64,000 nucleotides of DNA from Microbulbifer sp. A4B17 (GCF_003076275.1 NZ_CP029064.1:4630001-4694000); one strand, 5' to 3'; positions 18,614-28,082 are shown, counted from the stretch's first letter. The notes: generated by a model not told the origin, from the letters alone. Made by a program: numbers and translations.

Positions 18614-19762
18614 ATGGTACCAAGAACAGTTTACAACGAAGATCATGAGCAGTTTCGCGAAACTTTGCGCAAGTTTTTAGAGAATGAAGCTGTTCCCTAC
18701 CACCATCAATGGGAAAAAGAAGGCCAGGTAGATCGGAAGTTATGGAACAAGGCTGGAGAAATGGGCTTTCTCTGTCCGCAAATTGACGAAAAGTATGGTG
18801 GCCTGGGACTGGACTACGGCTACAACTCCATTATCGACGAGGAAATAGCCCGGGCAGGCCTTTCCGGTATTGGTTGGGGTCTGCACTCCAATATCGCTGT
18901 GCCTTACATTATTAATTACGGTACAGAAGAGCAAAAGAAAAAGTACCTCCCCAAATGTATCAGCGGAGAAATAATAACCGCTATAGCCATGTCAGAACCC
19001 GGAGCCGGATCAGATCTTCAAGGGGTTAGAACCACTGCCGTGCGCAAAGGGGATCATTATCTATTAAATGGATCGAAGACTTTTATCACCAATGGCCAGC
19101 AGGCAGACCTGGTTATTGTGGTGGCTAAAACAGATCCTCACGAGGGGGCCTCAGGGGTCAGTTTACTGCTCGTAGAAGCAGACAGTCCTGGATTTAAGCG
19201 AGGTACCAATCTGGAAAAAATAGGTATGAAGGCCCAGGATACTTCAGAGCTATTTTTTGATGATGTCAGGGTTCCAGTGGACAACCTTCTCGGTGGAGAG
19301 GGGCAGGGATTTATTTATTTAATGCAGGAGCTGCCGCAAGAACGTTTAAGTGTGGCGATTTATGCAATAGCTAATGCTGAGGCTGCTCTGCAATGGACGA
19401 TCGATTATGTGCGGGAACGCAAGGCATTTGGTAAACCTGTCTCTGCCTTTCAAAATACACAGTTCAAATTAGCCGAGCTGGACAGTGAGTTAACTGCTCT
19501 GCGAGTATTTATCGATCGCTGCTTGGAGCTTCACTATACGAGAGAACTCGACGTTGCAACAGCGGCCAAAGCAAAATTACTGAGTACGGATTTCCAATGC
19601 AAGCTATTGGATGAATGTGTGCAATTACATGGCGGCTACGGTTATATGTGGGAATATCCTATCGCCAGATCCTGGGCCGATGCCCGAGTGGCACGAATCT
19701 ATGCGGGAACCAATGAAATAATGAAGTTGATTATTTCCCGTGAGCTTCTCCGTGATGACTAG
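18614..19762 (+). CDS. Acyl-CoA dehydrogenase, LCAD/IVD-type active site
   Basis: A 382-residue FAD enzyme for the first beta-oxidation step. Marks: AIAMSEPGAGSDLQG (residues 123-137), FITNGQQADLVIVVAKT, RKAFGKPVSAFQNTQFKLAE and QLHGGYGYMWEYPIAR. The usual catalytic Glu of MCAD (YEGT) is Ala here (IYAGTNEIMK), while ELPQERLSVA supplies Glu243 at the place used by long-chain and isovaleryl-CoA dehydrogenases. It should therefore be active and favour long or branched acyl chains. ATG at 18614 has a closely abutting AGG; ribosome binding site weak. Confidence 0.9.
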   Translation: MVPRTVYNEDHEQFRETLRKFLENEAVPYHHQWEKEGQVDRKLWNKAGEMGFLCPQIDEKYGGLGLDYGYNSIIDEEIARAGLSGIGWGLHSNIAVPYIINYGTEEQKKKYLPKCISGEIITAIAMSEPGAGSDLQGVRTTAVRKGDHYLLNGSKTFITNGQQADLVIVVAKTDPHEGASGVSLLLVEADSPGFKRGTNLEKIGMKAQDTSELFFDDVRVPVDNLLGGEGQGFIYLMQELPQERLSVAIYAIANAEAALQWTIDYVRERKAFGKPVSAFQNTQFKLAELDSELTALRVFIDRCLELHYTRELDVATAAKAKLLSTDFQCKLLDECVQLHGGYGYMWEYPIARSWADARVARIYAGTNEIMKLIISRELLRDD

Positions 19763-19815
19763 ATTAAATCTAGTAAATTAAAGCTTCTGTCTTCAATTAA
19801 AATAATGATATAAAA

Positions 19816-21012
19816 GTGAATTCGCACACAAATAATCACTGTGCCCCACTGGAGGGGCTCAAGATACTCGATTTTTCCACCCTCCTCCCCGGTCCCTATG
19901 CGACTATGTTGTTAGCTGACATGGGAGCTGAAGTATTGAGAATCGAGTCCCCCTCTCGACCTGATTTACTGAGGGGCTTTCCTCCTATGGTCGATAGTTC
20001 TCCCCCTCTTTCGGCCGCTCACGCAACCATCAATCGCAACAAACGCTCTCTAGCAATCGACCTGAAAAGCCCGAAGGCACAAGAGGTGATTCGGCGGTTA
20101 CTTCAGAAATACGATGTCGTTATTGAGCAATTCCGTCCAGGAGTAATGGATAGGCTAGGCCTGGGCTATCAACACTTAAGCCAACAGCGCGCAGATCTAA
20201 TTTACTGCTCGATAACAGGATATGGCCAGACCGGACCATTGAAACAGCGTGCTGGACACGATATCAACTACCTCGCCTTATCCGGCTTAGCGAGTTACTC
20301 CGGTAGCCGCAGTCACGGCCCTTGCCTGAGTGGCACTCAAATAGCAGATATCGCCGGTGGCTCCCATCACGCGGTAATGTCGATACTCGCAGCCGCATAT
20401 CATCGGCAGCGAACCGGAGATGGCAGCTATATTGATATCAGTATGACGGATTGCAGTTTTGCTTTAAACGCAATCAGTGGGGCCAATGCCCTGGCTTTGA
20501 ATACCTCTCCAGAGATTGAATCCGAGCTGTTAAATGGTGGCAGTTATTACGATTACTATCGTACATCGGACAATCGTTATCTTTCAGTAGGCAGTTTAGA
20601 ACCGCAATTTGCAGAGCAATTTTTTATTAAAATAGGCCATGGGGAGTGGTTAGGTCGCATTATCCAAGATGACCAACAAGAAAAGCTGAAAGAGGATATT
20701 GCCACAGTTATTGCTACCAAGACCCAAAAGGAGTGGATAGCTGTATTCCAGGATATCGATGCGTGTATTGAGCCCGTACTCAGCTTTACAGAGGCTGCTG
20801 ACAGCGAGCTTATTCAGTCCAGGGATATGATTTGCTCGGTTAATGGAGATATCAAGCAGATCAACACTCCCTTTAGATTTAACAGCCGAAAGCCCCAATC
20901 ATTCAACCGAGGAGCCGCCCTAGGGGAGCATAACCATGCCGTGCTAAGTGAGCTTGGTTTTAGCTCTGGAGAGATTGATGAAATATCTGAAGCCCAAGGC
21001 GCCACTAATTAG
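19816..21012 (+). CDS. Alpha-methylacyl-CoA racemase-like CoA-transferase family III protein
   Basis: A 398-residue CaiB/BaiF family protein. ILDFSTLLPGPYATMLLADM and GAEVLRIE form the N-terminal fold. The racemase dyad is visible: His148-Asp149 in KQRAGHDINYLALSG and Asp178 in TQIADIAGGSHHA, the same 30-residue spacing as in mycobacterial MCR and human AMACR. It would interconvert (R)- and (S)-2-methylacyl-CoA, making branched substrates usable by the neighbouring dehydrogenase. GTG start at 19816, weak ribosome binding site. A formyl- or succinyl-CoA transferase is possible but less likely. Confidence 0.85.
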   Translation: MNSHTNNHCAPLEGLKILDFSTLLPGPYATMLLADMGAEVLRIESPSRPDLLRGFPPMVDSSPPLSAAHATINRNKRSLAIDLKSPKAQEVIRRLLQKYDVVIEQFRPGVMDRLGLGYQHLSQQRADLIYCSITGYGQTGPLKQRAGHDINYLALSGLASYSGSRSHGPCLSGTQIADIAGGSHHAVMSILAAAYHRQRTGDGSYIDISMTDCSFALNAISGANALALNTSPEIESELLNGGSYYDYYRTSDNRYLSVGSLEPQFAEQFFIKIGHGEWLGRIIQDDQQEKLKEDIATVIATKTQKEWIAVFQDIDACIEPVLSFTEAADSELIQSRDMICSVNGDIKQINTPFRFNSRKPQSFNRGAALGEHNHAVLSELGFSSGEIDEISEAQGATN

Positions 21013-21052
21013 CCACCTGGATTGGGATAGATATGGCAGCTAGCTGCTGCCT

Positions 21053-21724
21053 CTAATCACCACCTCCACCACAGCTGCTACCAGTATCCGAAGAGGAGTC
21101 ACTACTCCAAAATCCACCAGAGCCACCATTAGAGGGGCCTCCCGCACAACTCGCGGAGCAACCAATATGGCTGGCACAGTAGTCTGCAGAGGGATTATTC
21201 CTGGAACGGCAATTCAATGAGTAATGAAAGCCATCTTTAATTCTCAACTTTTTATCAATCAAAAAAATAAGCGGCAATGACTTCGGCTTTGAAGGATCAA
21301 TATCACTATGTACACAGGCAATTCGCCACGCCCGCCTGATGCCCTCACAGGCAGCATTTTTCTTTGGCCTAACTTCATTAGGCGTATGATGCAGGAAGCG
21401 GCCAAAGGATTTTTTGCAGAAATTGCGATATAACTGTGTGCTTAATATGAATTCATGCCAAGCTACATCGACAACTTGAGATGGCATAGCCACCATTTTC
21501 CTACCTGCTGTTTGACAGATAGCGAAATAGTCTCTCAAGCCATCGAACACCAAATCCAGTTGTTTTTTACTGAGATGAGGATATTTTTCCATCACTCTAC
21601 ACTTAAGTGATGGATGAAATTGATATTCTTTCAAAAATCTATGTCGTGCGGATTTCTGGTAAAAGAAAAAAGCTGTAGTACTTACGATCAACAGGCCAAC
21701 CAATATGAATCCTTCAAATACCAT
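21053..21724 (-). CDS. Membrane protein with Gly/Ser/Cys-rich tail (TIGR04222-like or glycine-rich domain family)
   Basis: A 223-residue protein: one N-terminal transmembrane helix (FEGFILVGLLIVSTTAFFF), a cytoplasmic-looking domain with VVDVAWHEFILSTQLYRNFC and FGRFLHHTPNE, and a C-terminal tail of Ser, Gly and Cys (SSDSSSDTGSSCGGGGD). Many proteins with this low-complexity end belong to the TIGR04222-type membrane proteins; the middle resembles the DxxWHxFIL-x-FCxxxxGRFLHH pattern of glycine-rich domain proteins. Function unknown. ATG at 21724 has AGGA six bases upstream. Six Cys lie in the last 45 residues. Confidence 0.65.
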   Translation of the reverse strand: MVFEGFILVGLLIVSTTAFFFYQKSARHRFLKEYQFHPSLKCRVMEKYPHLSKKQLDLVFDGLRDYFAICQTAGRKMVAMPSQVVDVAWHEFILSTQLYRNFCKKSFGRFLHHTPNEVRPKKNAACEGIRRAWRIACVHSDIDPSKPKSLPLIFLIDKKLRIKDGFHYSLNCRSRNNPSADYCASHIGCSASCAGGPSNGGSGGFWSSDSSSDTGSSCGGGGD

Positions 21725-22054
21725 AATGATTCCTTTTAACAAACGAACTTCGATAAGAAGGTAATTTTGCAATGTAATCTTAAAAAGGCCCTCACGCCAA
21801 TTTATTTTTTATAAAGCCAGTACCAATTACAAATTCGGACTTGAACTCTTTAGCTACATTCACTAAGCTACTGCACATTAATTTTTCTATTTGGATACAT
21901 CTACGCCGATGAATTAAATCTTGCACACACTGGGTCTATACCGGCTTCACAAGAGGCCTTCAATTCCTGTGCAAGTGGCGTACCGAATTCTCTTCTGTAA
22001 AATTTTCCTGAGAACATGGTATTGCGCCACCCAATCCGACTACCGGAGGGTGAT
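21725..22054 (+). other. Leader region of the ABC-F gene, with inverted repeat
   Basis: About 330 bases, very AT-rich to 21915. CTTGCACA at 21920-21927 is the reverse complement of TGTGCAAG at 21968-21975, enclosing 40 bases. A two-codon ATG-AAT-TAA lies at 21910-21918. Leaders of ABC-F genes often control translation through alternative stems; that is only an analogy here. No -35/-10 pair was recognised with confidence. Confidence 0.4.
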
Positions 22055-23614
22055 ATGCAGAATATTTGTTCTATTAAAAATCTCTATTTTAACATTCCGG
22101 ATAAACCTCTATTTTCAGGTATCAATATTGAGCTACCAAGGGGATATACCGGCCTGGTGGGAAATAATGGCTGTGGAAAATCGACTTTTTTAGAAACTCT
22201 CTCTGGCAGTCTAAAACCCGACCAAGGGAGCATAACCTGGTATTCCGACTACTTAAAAGTCGATCAGGCAAGAGACATTCCTCAGCATAGAGTTGTGGAT
22301 ATATTCGATCCTAAAGGTCTCTATGATTGCTTCTCACGTATCGAATCTGGCAGTTATTGCGAGGAAGATCTGATAAGAGTTGCTGACTCATGGGAACTAC
22401 CTACCTTATGGCAACAAAATTTATATAGTGCGGGAATAAATCTTACGCTAGACACACCTGTCGAAAACCTTAGTGGAGGTGAAAGAGTACTTCTAGATTT
22501 AATCCATGCTTTCTCTCATAAAAATCACTATCTGCTACTGGATGAACCTGGTAATCACTTGGATTCAACGGGTAAGGAATGGTTACTGCAGAAAATCCAC
22601 AATCACCGCGCTGGGATCTTGATGGTCAGTCATGATCGAGAGTTGCTTCAACAGGCCAATACAATACTGGAATTAAACAGTGAAAAATTACGAACTTACG
22701 GCGGTAACTACTCAAATTACCAAGAAGTAAAAAAAATACAGGGTCAATCTATAGAAAGGAAGATTGAAAACACCAAAAAGAAAGTAAACAGCCTGAATAA
22801 ATTGAAACAGAGCTCTAGCAATAAGACTGCAACTAGAAGAAATCAGGGTAAAAAACTACAGGGCTCCCAATGTAAATCCCTATTGGATGCAAAGAAAGAT
22901 CGTGCGGGGCGGAGCTTAGGCAAACTCTCTCGCAATCTGGATCGCCAATACCAAAACCTTAAACAAGAGTTAGAAAGTGCTCAAAAGGGTCACACAATTG
23001 ATCAACCAGTGAGTATGCACCTCAATAGAGTGGGACTGACTGGCGGCATCCGACTGCACCTCGATGGCCTGAAATTGCCTTATGGCAGTTATAGTGAATC
23101 CCTGTCATTTACTATGCATAGTGGCGATCGCTGGCATATCCGCGGTGCTAATGGGAGCGGAAAATCAACTCTACTAAAGGTCATTGCCGGACAACTAAAA
23201 CCTGCCGGAGGCTTATGTAGAACATTTGGCAGCTGCTTTTATTTGGACCAACACCTTAGCCAATTAAATGGGAAGATATCTGCCCTGGAAAACCTAACCC
23301 TGCTACATCCAGATACAAAAACCAATTATTGGCGTACGGCACTGGCGACATTAAATATTCGAGGAGACTCCGCCTTTCGCCCCACTAACACTTTAAGTGG
23401 AGGAGAGCGCCTAAAGGTTGTTTTACTTGCCGCTACACGTGGCGCTGAGGCACCAGACCTGCTACTACTGGACGAACCGGACAACCACTTGGATCTGGAG
23501 TCTCGAATAGCGCTGGAAACCGCACTGATTGAATACCCAGGAACGTTCCTATTGATATCCCACGACTCCAGCTTTGTAGAAAAGGTGGGAGTGAATAATG
23601 AGATCTGCCTGTAG
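22055..23614 (+). CDS. ABC-F family ATP-binding protein
   Basis: A 519-residue protein with two ATPase cassettes and no membrane domain. Cassette 1: GLVGNNGCGKST, NLSGGERVLLDL, LLLDEPGNHLD. Cassette 2: GANGSGKSTLLK, TLSGGERLKVVLL, LLLLDEPDNHLD. A basic linker (about 238-315, KKVNSLNKLKQSS) separates them. ABC-F proteins act on the ribosomal E site, as translation factors or in antibiotic resistance; this one resembles Uup/YheS-type or resistance subfamilies and cannot be placed by eye. The start at 22055 has an ideal GGAGGG four bases upstream; an in-frame ATG at 22016 lacks one. Confidence 0.9.
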   Translation: MQNICSIKNLYFNIPDKPLFSGINIELPRGYTGLVGNNGCGKSTFLETLSGSLKPDQGSITWYSDYLKVDQARDIPQHRVVDIFDPKGLYDCFSRIESGSYCEEDLIRVADSWELPTLWQQNLYSAGINLTLDTPVENLSGGERVLLDLIHAFSHKNHYLLLDEPGNHLDSTGKEWLLQKIHNHRAGILMVSHDRELLQQANTILELNSEKLRTYGGNYSNYQEVKKIQGQSIERKIENTKKKVNSLNKLKQSSSNKTATRRNQGKKLQGSQCKSLLDAKKDRAGRSLGKLSRNLDRQYQNLKQELESAQKGHTIDQPVSMHLNRVGLTGGIRLHLDGLKLPYGSYSESLSFTMHSGDRWHIRGANGSGKSTLLKVIAGQLKPAGGLCRTFGSCFYLDQHLSQLNGKISALENLTLLHPDTKTNYWRTALATLNIRGDSAFRPTNTLSGGERLKVVLLAATRGAEAPDLLLLDEPDNHLDLESRIALETALIEYPGTFLLISHDSSFVEKVGVNNEICL

Positions 23615-23667
23615 GAATATTAAAGCCCAATATAACTATAGGAGCCTATAAATACAGGAAGTGATAT

Positions 23668-25194
23668 GTGAAAACGCTACGCTTGCTATTAGGAGACCAA
23701 TTAAATCAAAAGCACTCCTGGTTTCGAGGGAGCCAGGAGAATACTATCTACTTTATGGCTGAGATGCGCCAGGAGACCGACTATACCGTTCATCATATAC
23801 AAAAAATTATTGCCTTTTTTGAGGCCATGGAAAAATTTTCCGAATGGATTAGAAACAAGGGGATTAAAGTCATTTATTACCGGCTCAACGATAAAAAGAA
23901 CAAACAGAATCTCATAAAAAATATCGAAGACATTGTCAGTCGACATAAAATTGAAAAATTTGAATATCAACTTCCCGATGAATATCGATTAGATCAACAA
24001 CTGCAACAATTAAAGGGAAAATTATCTATAGAATCCCAAGCTTATGATACTGAGCACTTCCTAACCGATCGAGAAGAGCTTTGTGACTTCTTCCATGGTA
24101 AAAATTCCCTGCTTATGGAGAGTTTCTATCGACATATGCGAAAAAAACATAAAGTACTGATGAATAACGAAAAGCCTGAAGGAGGCAAGTGGAATTTTGA
24201 CCAAAGTAATAGGAAGAAGTGGAATGATAAACTAGGCAAACCCAAGCAATATCAACTAAAAAGTAACGTCACCTCAACCTTAGCTCGCATAAAAAAATCG
24301 GGAGTGAAAAGTATTGGGAAAGTTGATCCCGAGAACTTTATATGGCCAACCAGTAGAGAAGATTCCATTAAACTACTTCGTCACTTCTGCCAGTATCTAC
24401 TGCCGCATTTTGGCGATTTTCAGGATGCAATGGACCCGAATGAAGTCTTTCTTTACCACAGCCGAATAAGCTTCTCACTTAACAGTAAACTAATAAGCCC
24501 AAAAGAAGCTATTGATACGGCAATTAAATCTTGGAAAGAAGGTAAAGCCTCTATAGGCCTCAATCAGATTGAAGGTTTTGTGCGGCAAATTCTAGGTTGG
24601 CGGGAGTATATGCGTGGTGTCTACTGGATGTCCATGCCCGATTATGAGAACCAGAATAAACTTAAGAATAGCAATGACCTCCCAGATTTCTTTTGGAATG
24701 CTGAAACCTCCATGAACTGCCTTCATAAGGCCATCCAGAATAGTTTAGATAATGCTTATGCTCATCATATTCAGAGGTTAATGATTACCGGCAACTTTGC
24801 TCTACTAACACAAACTCACCCAGATCAAGTGGAAAGCTGGTATCTCGGTATTTACATAGATGCGATTCAATGGGTGGAAATGCCAAACACTCGGGGAATG
24901 AGTCAATTCGCTGACGGCGGGTTAGTAGCAACCAAGCCCTATATCAGTAGTGGTTCCTATATCAATAAAATGAGTAACTATTGCCGCGACTGTATTTATG
25001 ACGTTAAGCAGAGAACTGGGGAAAATGCTTGCCCTTTTAATAGCTTATATTGGAACTTTCTAATAGAAAAAAGAAAACTGCTTAAAGATAATCATCGAAT
25101 GTCAATGATGTTCAATCTTCTAGATAAAATAGAAAGAAAAGAACTGGTAGAAATACAGAGGCGTGCGAAGAAATTTATGACAAAGAAGCAATAA
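23668..25194 (+). CDS. FeS-type photolyase/cryptochrome (PhrB, prokaryotic 6-4 photolyase family)
   Basis: A 508-residue DNA repair flavoprotein that should reverse UV (6-4) photoproducts with light. It starts LRLLLGDQLN, typical of the family. All four [4Fe-4S] ligands are present: Cys351 (SMNCLHKAIQ), Cys439 and Cys442 (NYCRDCIYD) and Cys455 (NACPFN), with the spacing of Agrobacterium PhrB. The FAD region YAHHIQRLMITGNFALL, QWVEMPNTRGMSQFADGG is well kept. GTG start, AGGAAG upstream. It follows the ABC-F gene by 53 bases, likely cotranscribed. Confidence 0.93.
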   Translation: MKTLRLLLGDQLNQKHSWFRGSQENTIYFMAEMRQETDYTVHHIQKIIAFFEAMEKFSEWIRNKGIKVIYYRLNDKKNKQNLIKNIEDIVSRHKIEKFEYQLPDEYRLDQQLQQLKGKLSIESQAYDTEHFLTDREELCDFFHGKNSLLMESFYRHMRKKHKVLMNNEKPEGGKWNFDQSNRKKWNDKLGKPKQYQLKSNVTSTLARIKKSGVKSIGKVDPENFIWPTSREDSIKLLRHFCQYLLPHFGDFQDAMDPNEVFLYHSRISFSLNSKLISPKEAIDTAIKSWKEGKASIGLNQIEGFVRQILGWREYMRGVYWMSMPDYENQNKLKNSNDLPDFFWNAETSMNCLHKAIQNSLDNAYAHHIQRLMITGNFALLTQTHPDQVESWYLGIYIDAIQWVEMPNTRGMSQFADGGLVATKPYISSGSYINKMSNYCRDCIYDVKQRTGENACPFNSLYWNFLIEKRKLLKDNHRMSMMFNLLDKIERKELVEIQRRAKKFMTKKQ

Positions 25195-25281
25195 ATCCTC
25201 CAGGTTTATTAAAATTATTTACTGAAGTCCTCCTTAACTATTACTAAACTCTGTAAATACTTTTATTAAAATTTTCAGGAT

Positions 25282-25866
25282 ATGAAAACTGCGATTATCA
25301 CGCTCGATTTTATCAACGACATTTGTCACCAAAATGGTCAAATAGCAGCAGCGGCTTCAAGGATTAAAAAGAACAAAATCATTAAGAATACTAATAAACT
25401 GATTATATGGGGCAGGACACACAGTCACTTAATTTGTCATATCAGGGTCGCATTCTCTGACGACTACCGGGAATCCTCTCCTCACTCTCCTCTCTTTAAC
25501 CACATTAAAGATATAGATGCTCTTAAACAGGGGAGCTGGGGCACTGATTTTATCGATGACTTGAATATTAGCGACAGCGATGTATCTATATATAAAAGAC
25601 GTGTGAGCGGTTTCCGTGGAACCGAATTGCCGGTACTTATGGCCAGTCACCGCATCGAGAAAATAATACTCTGTGGAGTATCAACACAAAATACAGTCGA
25701 ATTAACAGCAAGAGAGGCCCATGACAGGGACTTTCTAGTTTATATCGCTTCAGATGCTTGTGAGTCAGATACAGAAAAAAACAAGAGGAACAGCCTGCAT
25801 TTTTTAACGCAAATAGGAATTGTAAAGACTGTCGATGAAATTATTGCTAGTAGCGGTAGTGATTAG
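25282..25866 (+). CDS. Isochorismatase-like cysteine hydrolase family protein lacking the usual catalytic Cys
   Basis: A 194-residue isochorismatase-fold protein. Asp9 (AIITLDFIND) and Lys105 (IYKRRVSGFRGTEL) of the family triad are present. In the motif ILCGVSTQNTVELTAREAHD the place normally held by Cys (G-V-x-T-x-x-C) is Thr138; a Cys lies seven residues earlier (Cys131). Several family branches also lack Cys there. Thus the reaction cannot be predicted. The downstream transporter starts 2 bases after its stop, so the two are coupled. Confidence 0.8.
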   Translation: MKTAIITLDFINDICHQNGQIAAAASRIKKNKIIKNTNKLIIWGRTHSHLICHIRVAFSDDYRESSPHSPLFNHIKDIDALKQGSWGTDFIDDLNISDSDVSIYKRRVSGFRGTELPVLMASHRIEKIILCGVSTQNTVELTAREAHDRDFLVYIASDACESDTEKNKRNSLHFLTQIGIVKTVDEIIASSGSD

Positions 25867-25868
25867 CA

Positions 25869-26789
25869 ATGAACTCTCGAATTTCTAATCGAGAATTTAT
25901 CATCAGCGTGATTACTGCAATTTTGGCAGCTTTTTGCATGTCTCTGACGGGGCTATTTGGCAAGGAATTAACCACCTTTAGCTCCCTATCACTGATAGTC
26001 TTTATCCGTTTCTTTGCTCCATTTTTGCTTCTCACCTGGATTTGCCTGGTTGTTTTCGATCAAAATCCTGTGACACATCGTATAGATAAGATTGATGGTG
26101 CAAGAGCACTATTCACTTGTCTCGCACAGTATTGCTTGTTTTATTATTTGTCTAAGGGTTCATTACTTGTTGCCGCCCTACTTTTTTCAACTTCCGGATT
26201 GTTTCTTCCCTTCATCACCTGGATTGTCAAAAAAGATCCGATAAAAAAGAAGACTCTTGTAGCCAGTATAATCAGTTTTATTGGCGTTGCTTTTATATTG
26301 AAACCAACTGCTGGTTTTGACAGCTATATGATAGTGGGCCTGCTGTCCGGCTTCTTCGGAGCCTGTTCACAGTTTGTCATGCACCACTCTTCAAAAAAAC
26401 AAAATACGATATCTTCAACTACCAAGATGTTTGGCTTGTCCAGCCTGTATATGCTTGTTATTTTATTAATTGGGAGGGACCTTGGGGAGCTGACAAAAGT
26501 CGCAGTATCGATATCCAGCTCTGTCAGTTTTGTGATTGTGATTATTGGTTTTAGCCTTTCGACAATCAGCAATCAGTCCTTACGCACAAAAGCCTACCGG
26601 CGAGTGAACAGGCCTGCCAGCCTGTCTCCCTATTTATATACAAGCTTGATCTTTTCCGGCATATTGGATTGGTTGGTCTATAACACACTCCCAGCCTGGA
26701 ATACTTATGCCGGCAGCCTACTGATTGTTATCGGAGGTATTATTCAGGCAATCAGAACCCAGCCCCAGATTAAGGCATCGCATTCTTAG
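25869..26789 (+). CDS. EamA/DMT family transporter
   Basis: A 306-residue inner-membrane protein of the drug/metabolite transporter superfamily, about ten hydrophobic segments in two EamA halves: AFCMSLTGLFGKEL near 23-36, FSTSGLFLPFITWIVKKDP near 105-123 and a second half from MIVGLLSGFFGACSQF. The C-terminus ends at PQIKASHS. Substrate unknown; coupling to the hydrolase-like gene suggests export or import of a related small compound. Confidence 0.85.
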   Translation: MNSRISNREFIISVITAILAAFCMSLTGLFGKELTTFSSLSLIVFIRFFAPFLLLTWICLVVFDQNPVTHRIDKIDGARALFTCLAQYCLFYYLSKGSLLVAALLFSTSGLFLPFITWIVKKDPIKKKTLVASIISFIGVAFILKPTAGFDSYMIVGLLSGFFGACSQFVMHHSSKKQNTISSTTKMFGLSSLYMLVILLIGRDLGELTKVAVSISSSVSFVIVIIGFSLSTISNQSLRTKAYRRVNRPASLSPYLYTSLIFSGILDWLVYNTLPAWNTYAGSLLIVIGGIIQAIRTQPQIKASHS

Positions 26790-26862
26790 CAAGGATAGGT
26801 GGACAGGGAATAGCAGGAGAAACTCAGCCCCACAAATTCAATTATCTGCAGGGCCCAGGCTT

Positions 26863-27279
26863 TTACTTGAACATCAGTTCAGGATTAACCATCGTTTTCA
26901 TTTCCAGAACGTTACCGTTTGGATCTTCGATAAAGAGGGTCTCCTGTTCATATTCATTACCGACAAAGCGACGGTAGGGTTTATCCAGATATTCCAGCCC
27001 AGCAGCTTCAATACGGCCCTTCAGTGCCTGGAACTCATCTTCTGGCAGGTGAATGCCAAAGTGGGGAACGGCCACTTCACCCATATCCACCTTATGACGA
27101 ACACTGGGAAGCTTCTCTTCACTCTGGTGTAGGGTGAGCTCATTGCCCCAGAAGTCGATATCGACCCAACGCCCTTCCTCACTGTTGCCGGTTTTACAAC
27201 CCAGGACATCGCAATAAAATTTCTTGGCGGTTTCCAGGTCCCCTGCCGGAATCGCAAGGTGCAAACAATTCGATTTCAT
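26863..27279 (-). CDS. VOC (glyoxalase/bleomycin resistance) family protein
   Basis: A 138-residue single VOC domain pair: LHLAIPAGDLETAKKFYCDV (first beta-alpha unit), VDIDFWGNELTLHQ, then VPHFGIHLPEDEFQALKGRI and TLFIEDPNGNVLEMK. Candidate metal ligands are the His in CLHLAI and HFGIHL and the Glu in VLEMK. Such enzymes include dioxygenases, lyases and resistance proteins; no specific role can be given. The frame is open further upstream, but the ATG at 27279 has GGAGA five bases before it. Confidence 0.85.
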   Translation of the reverse strand: MKSNCLHLAIPAGDLETAKKFYCDVLGCKTGNSEEGRWVDIDFWGNELTLHQSEEKLPSVRHKVDMGEVAVPHFGIHLPEDEFQALKGRIEAAGLEYLDKPYRRFVGNEYEQETLFIEDPNGNVLEMKTMVNPELMFK

Positions 27280-28082
27280 ACTGTCTCCCATATCTACTGA
27301 TTGCCCTTTCATCGACCCATAAGTCAGGGTAAATGCAGGCCAGCTGTTACTGGCTCTAATTCTTATCGGTTTATGAACGGGGAGTCCCCCGGCGGTACAA
27401 TCCAACTATCTATTGAATTTTGGGCCCTACTGGCAACAGGACTGCGGGATAACACTGCCCTATAACCATACCCACCCTCTTCAGCCACAGGCCACTCCTT
27501 ACTTATATAAAGGAAGGAGTAAAAAAGAGTAGCGACGGGCCCCTAACCTGAAATGCTCCCAAATGCCGCACTTCAATCAGCTTATTATACTGATCTTTGA
27601 AATATCATCCTATTTAAAAGACTTGATATGTACTGATATAACAGGACCTATTTAAACCCTAAACCGGAATAGCGGTCATTGCAGTTAAGGTTAAACACTA
27701 CCGGCAACCCACCTCGAGAGCACCAAAAGCATTCGCACCCCACCTGAAGGCACCATCAAAGGGCAAAAGCTGACTTTATGGACAGTTAATTTACTTTGCA
27801 CCTGTAAATTAGCGATCTCCTGCGCTCAAACCACTCAGGCAGTACTTTTTTGCTACACCCATCCACAAGCAACCAGCTAATGAGCACCCCGTTTTTTCTC
27901 TGCGGTATTTTTTGGTGCAGAGTTACTTGAAAAGCTCTGAAAAAAGCGTAAATCCTGAGAAAAAACACTGGAAAACAAGGGACAAGTTCTGGTACATTCC
28001 GCGACTATTTTTTAACCAACTGCCGATTTTCTCATCGGCCGCCAGTGCGTTATTCGCCTGTCGCTGTAACAGAGGTAATAGA
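27280..28082 (+). other. Long intergenic region before the purine uptake operon
   Basis: About 800 bases without a convincing gene. I looked for a purine riboswitch, because purine genes follow, and did not recognise its conserved core. Reading frames present have no ribosome binding sites or protein-like composition. The promoter of the downstream operon should lie near its 3' end. Confidence 0.45.

Noticed and set aside
27280..28082. Purine riboswitch before the purine uptake operon
   Set aside because: I looked for the conserved core and paired arms and did not find them.
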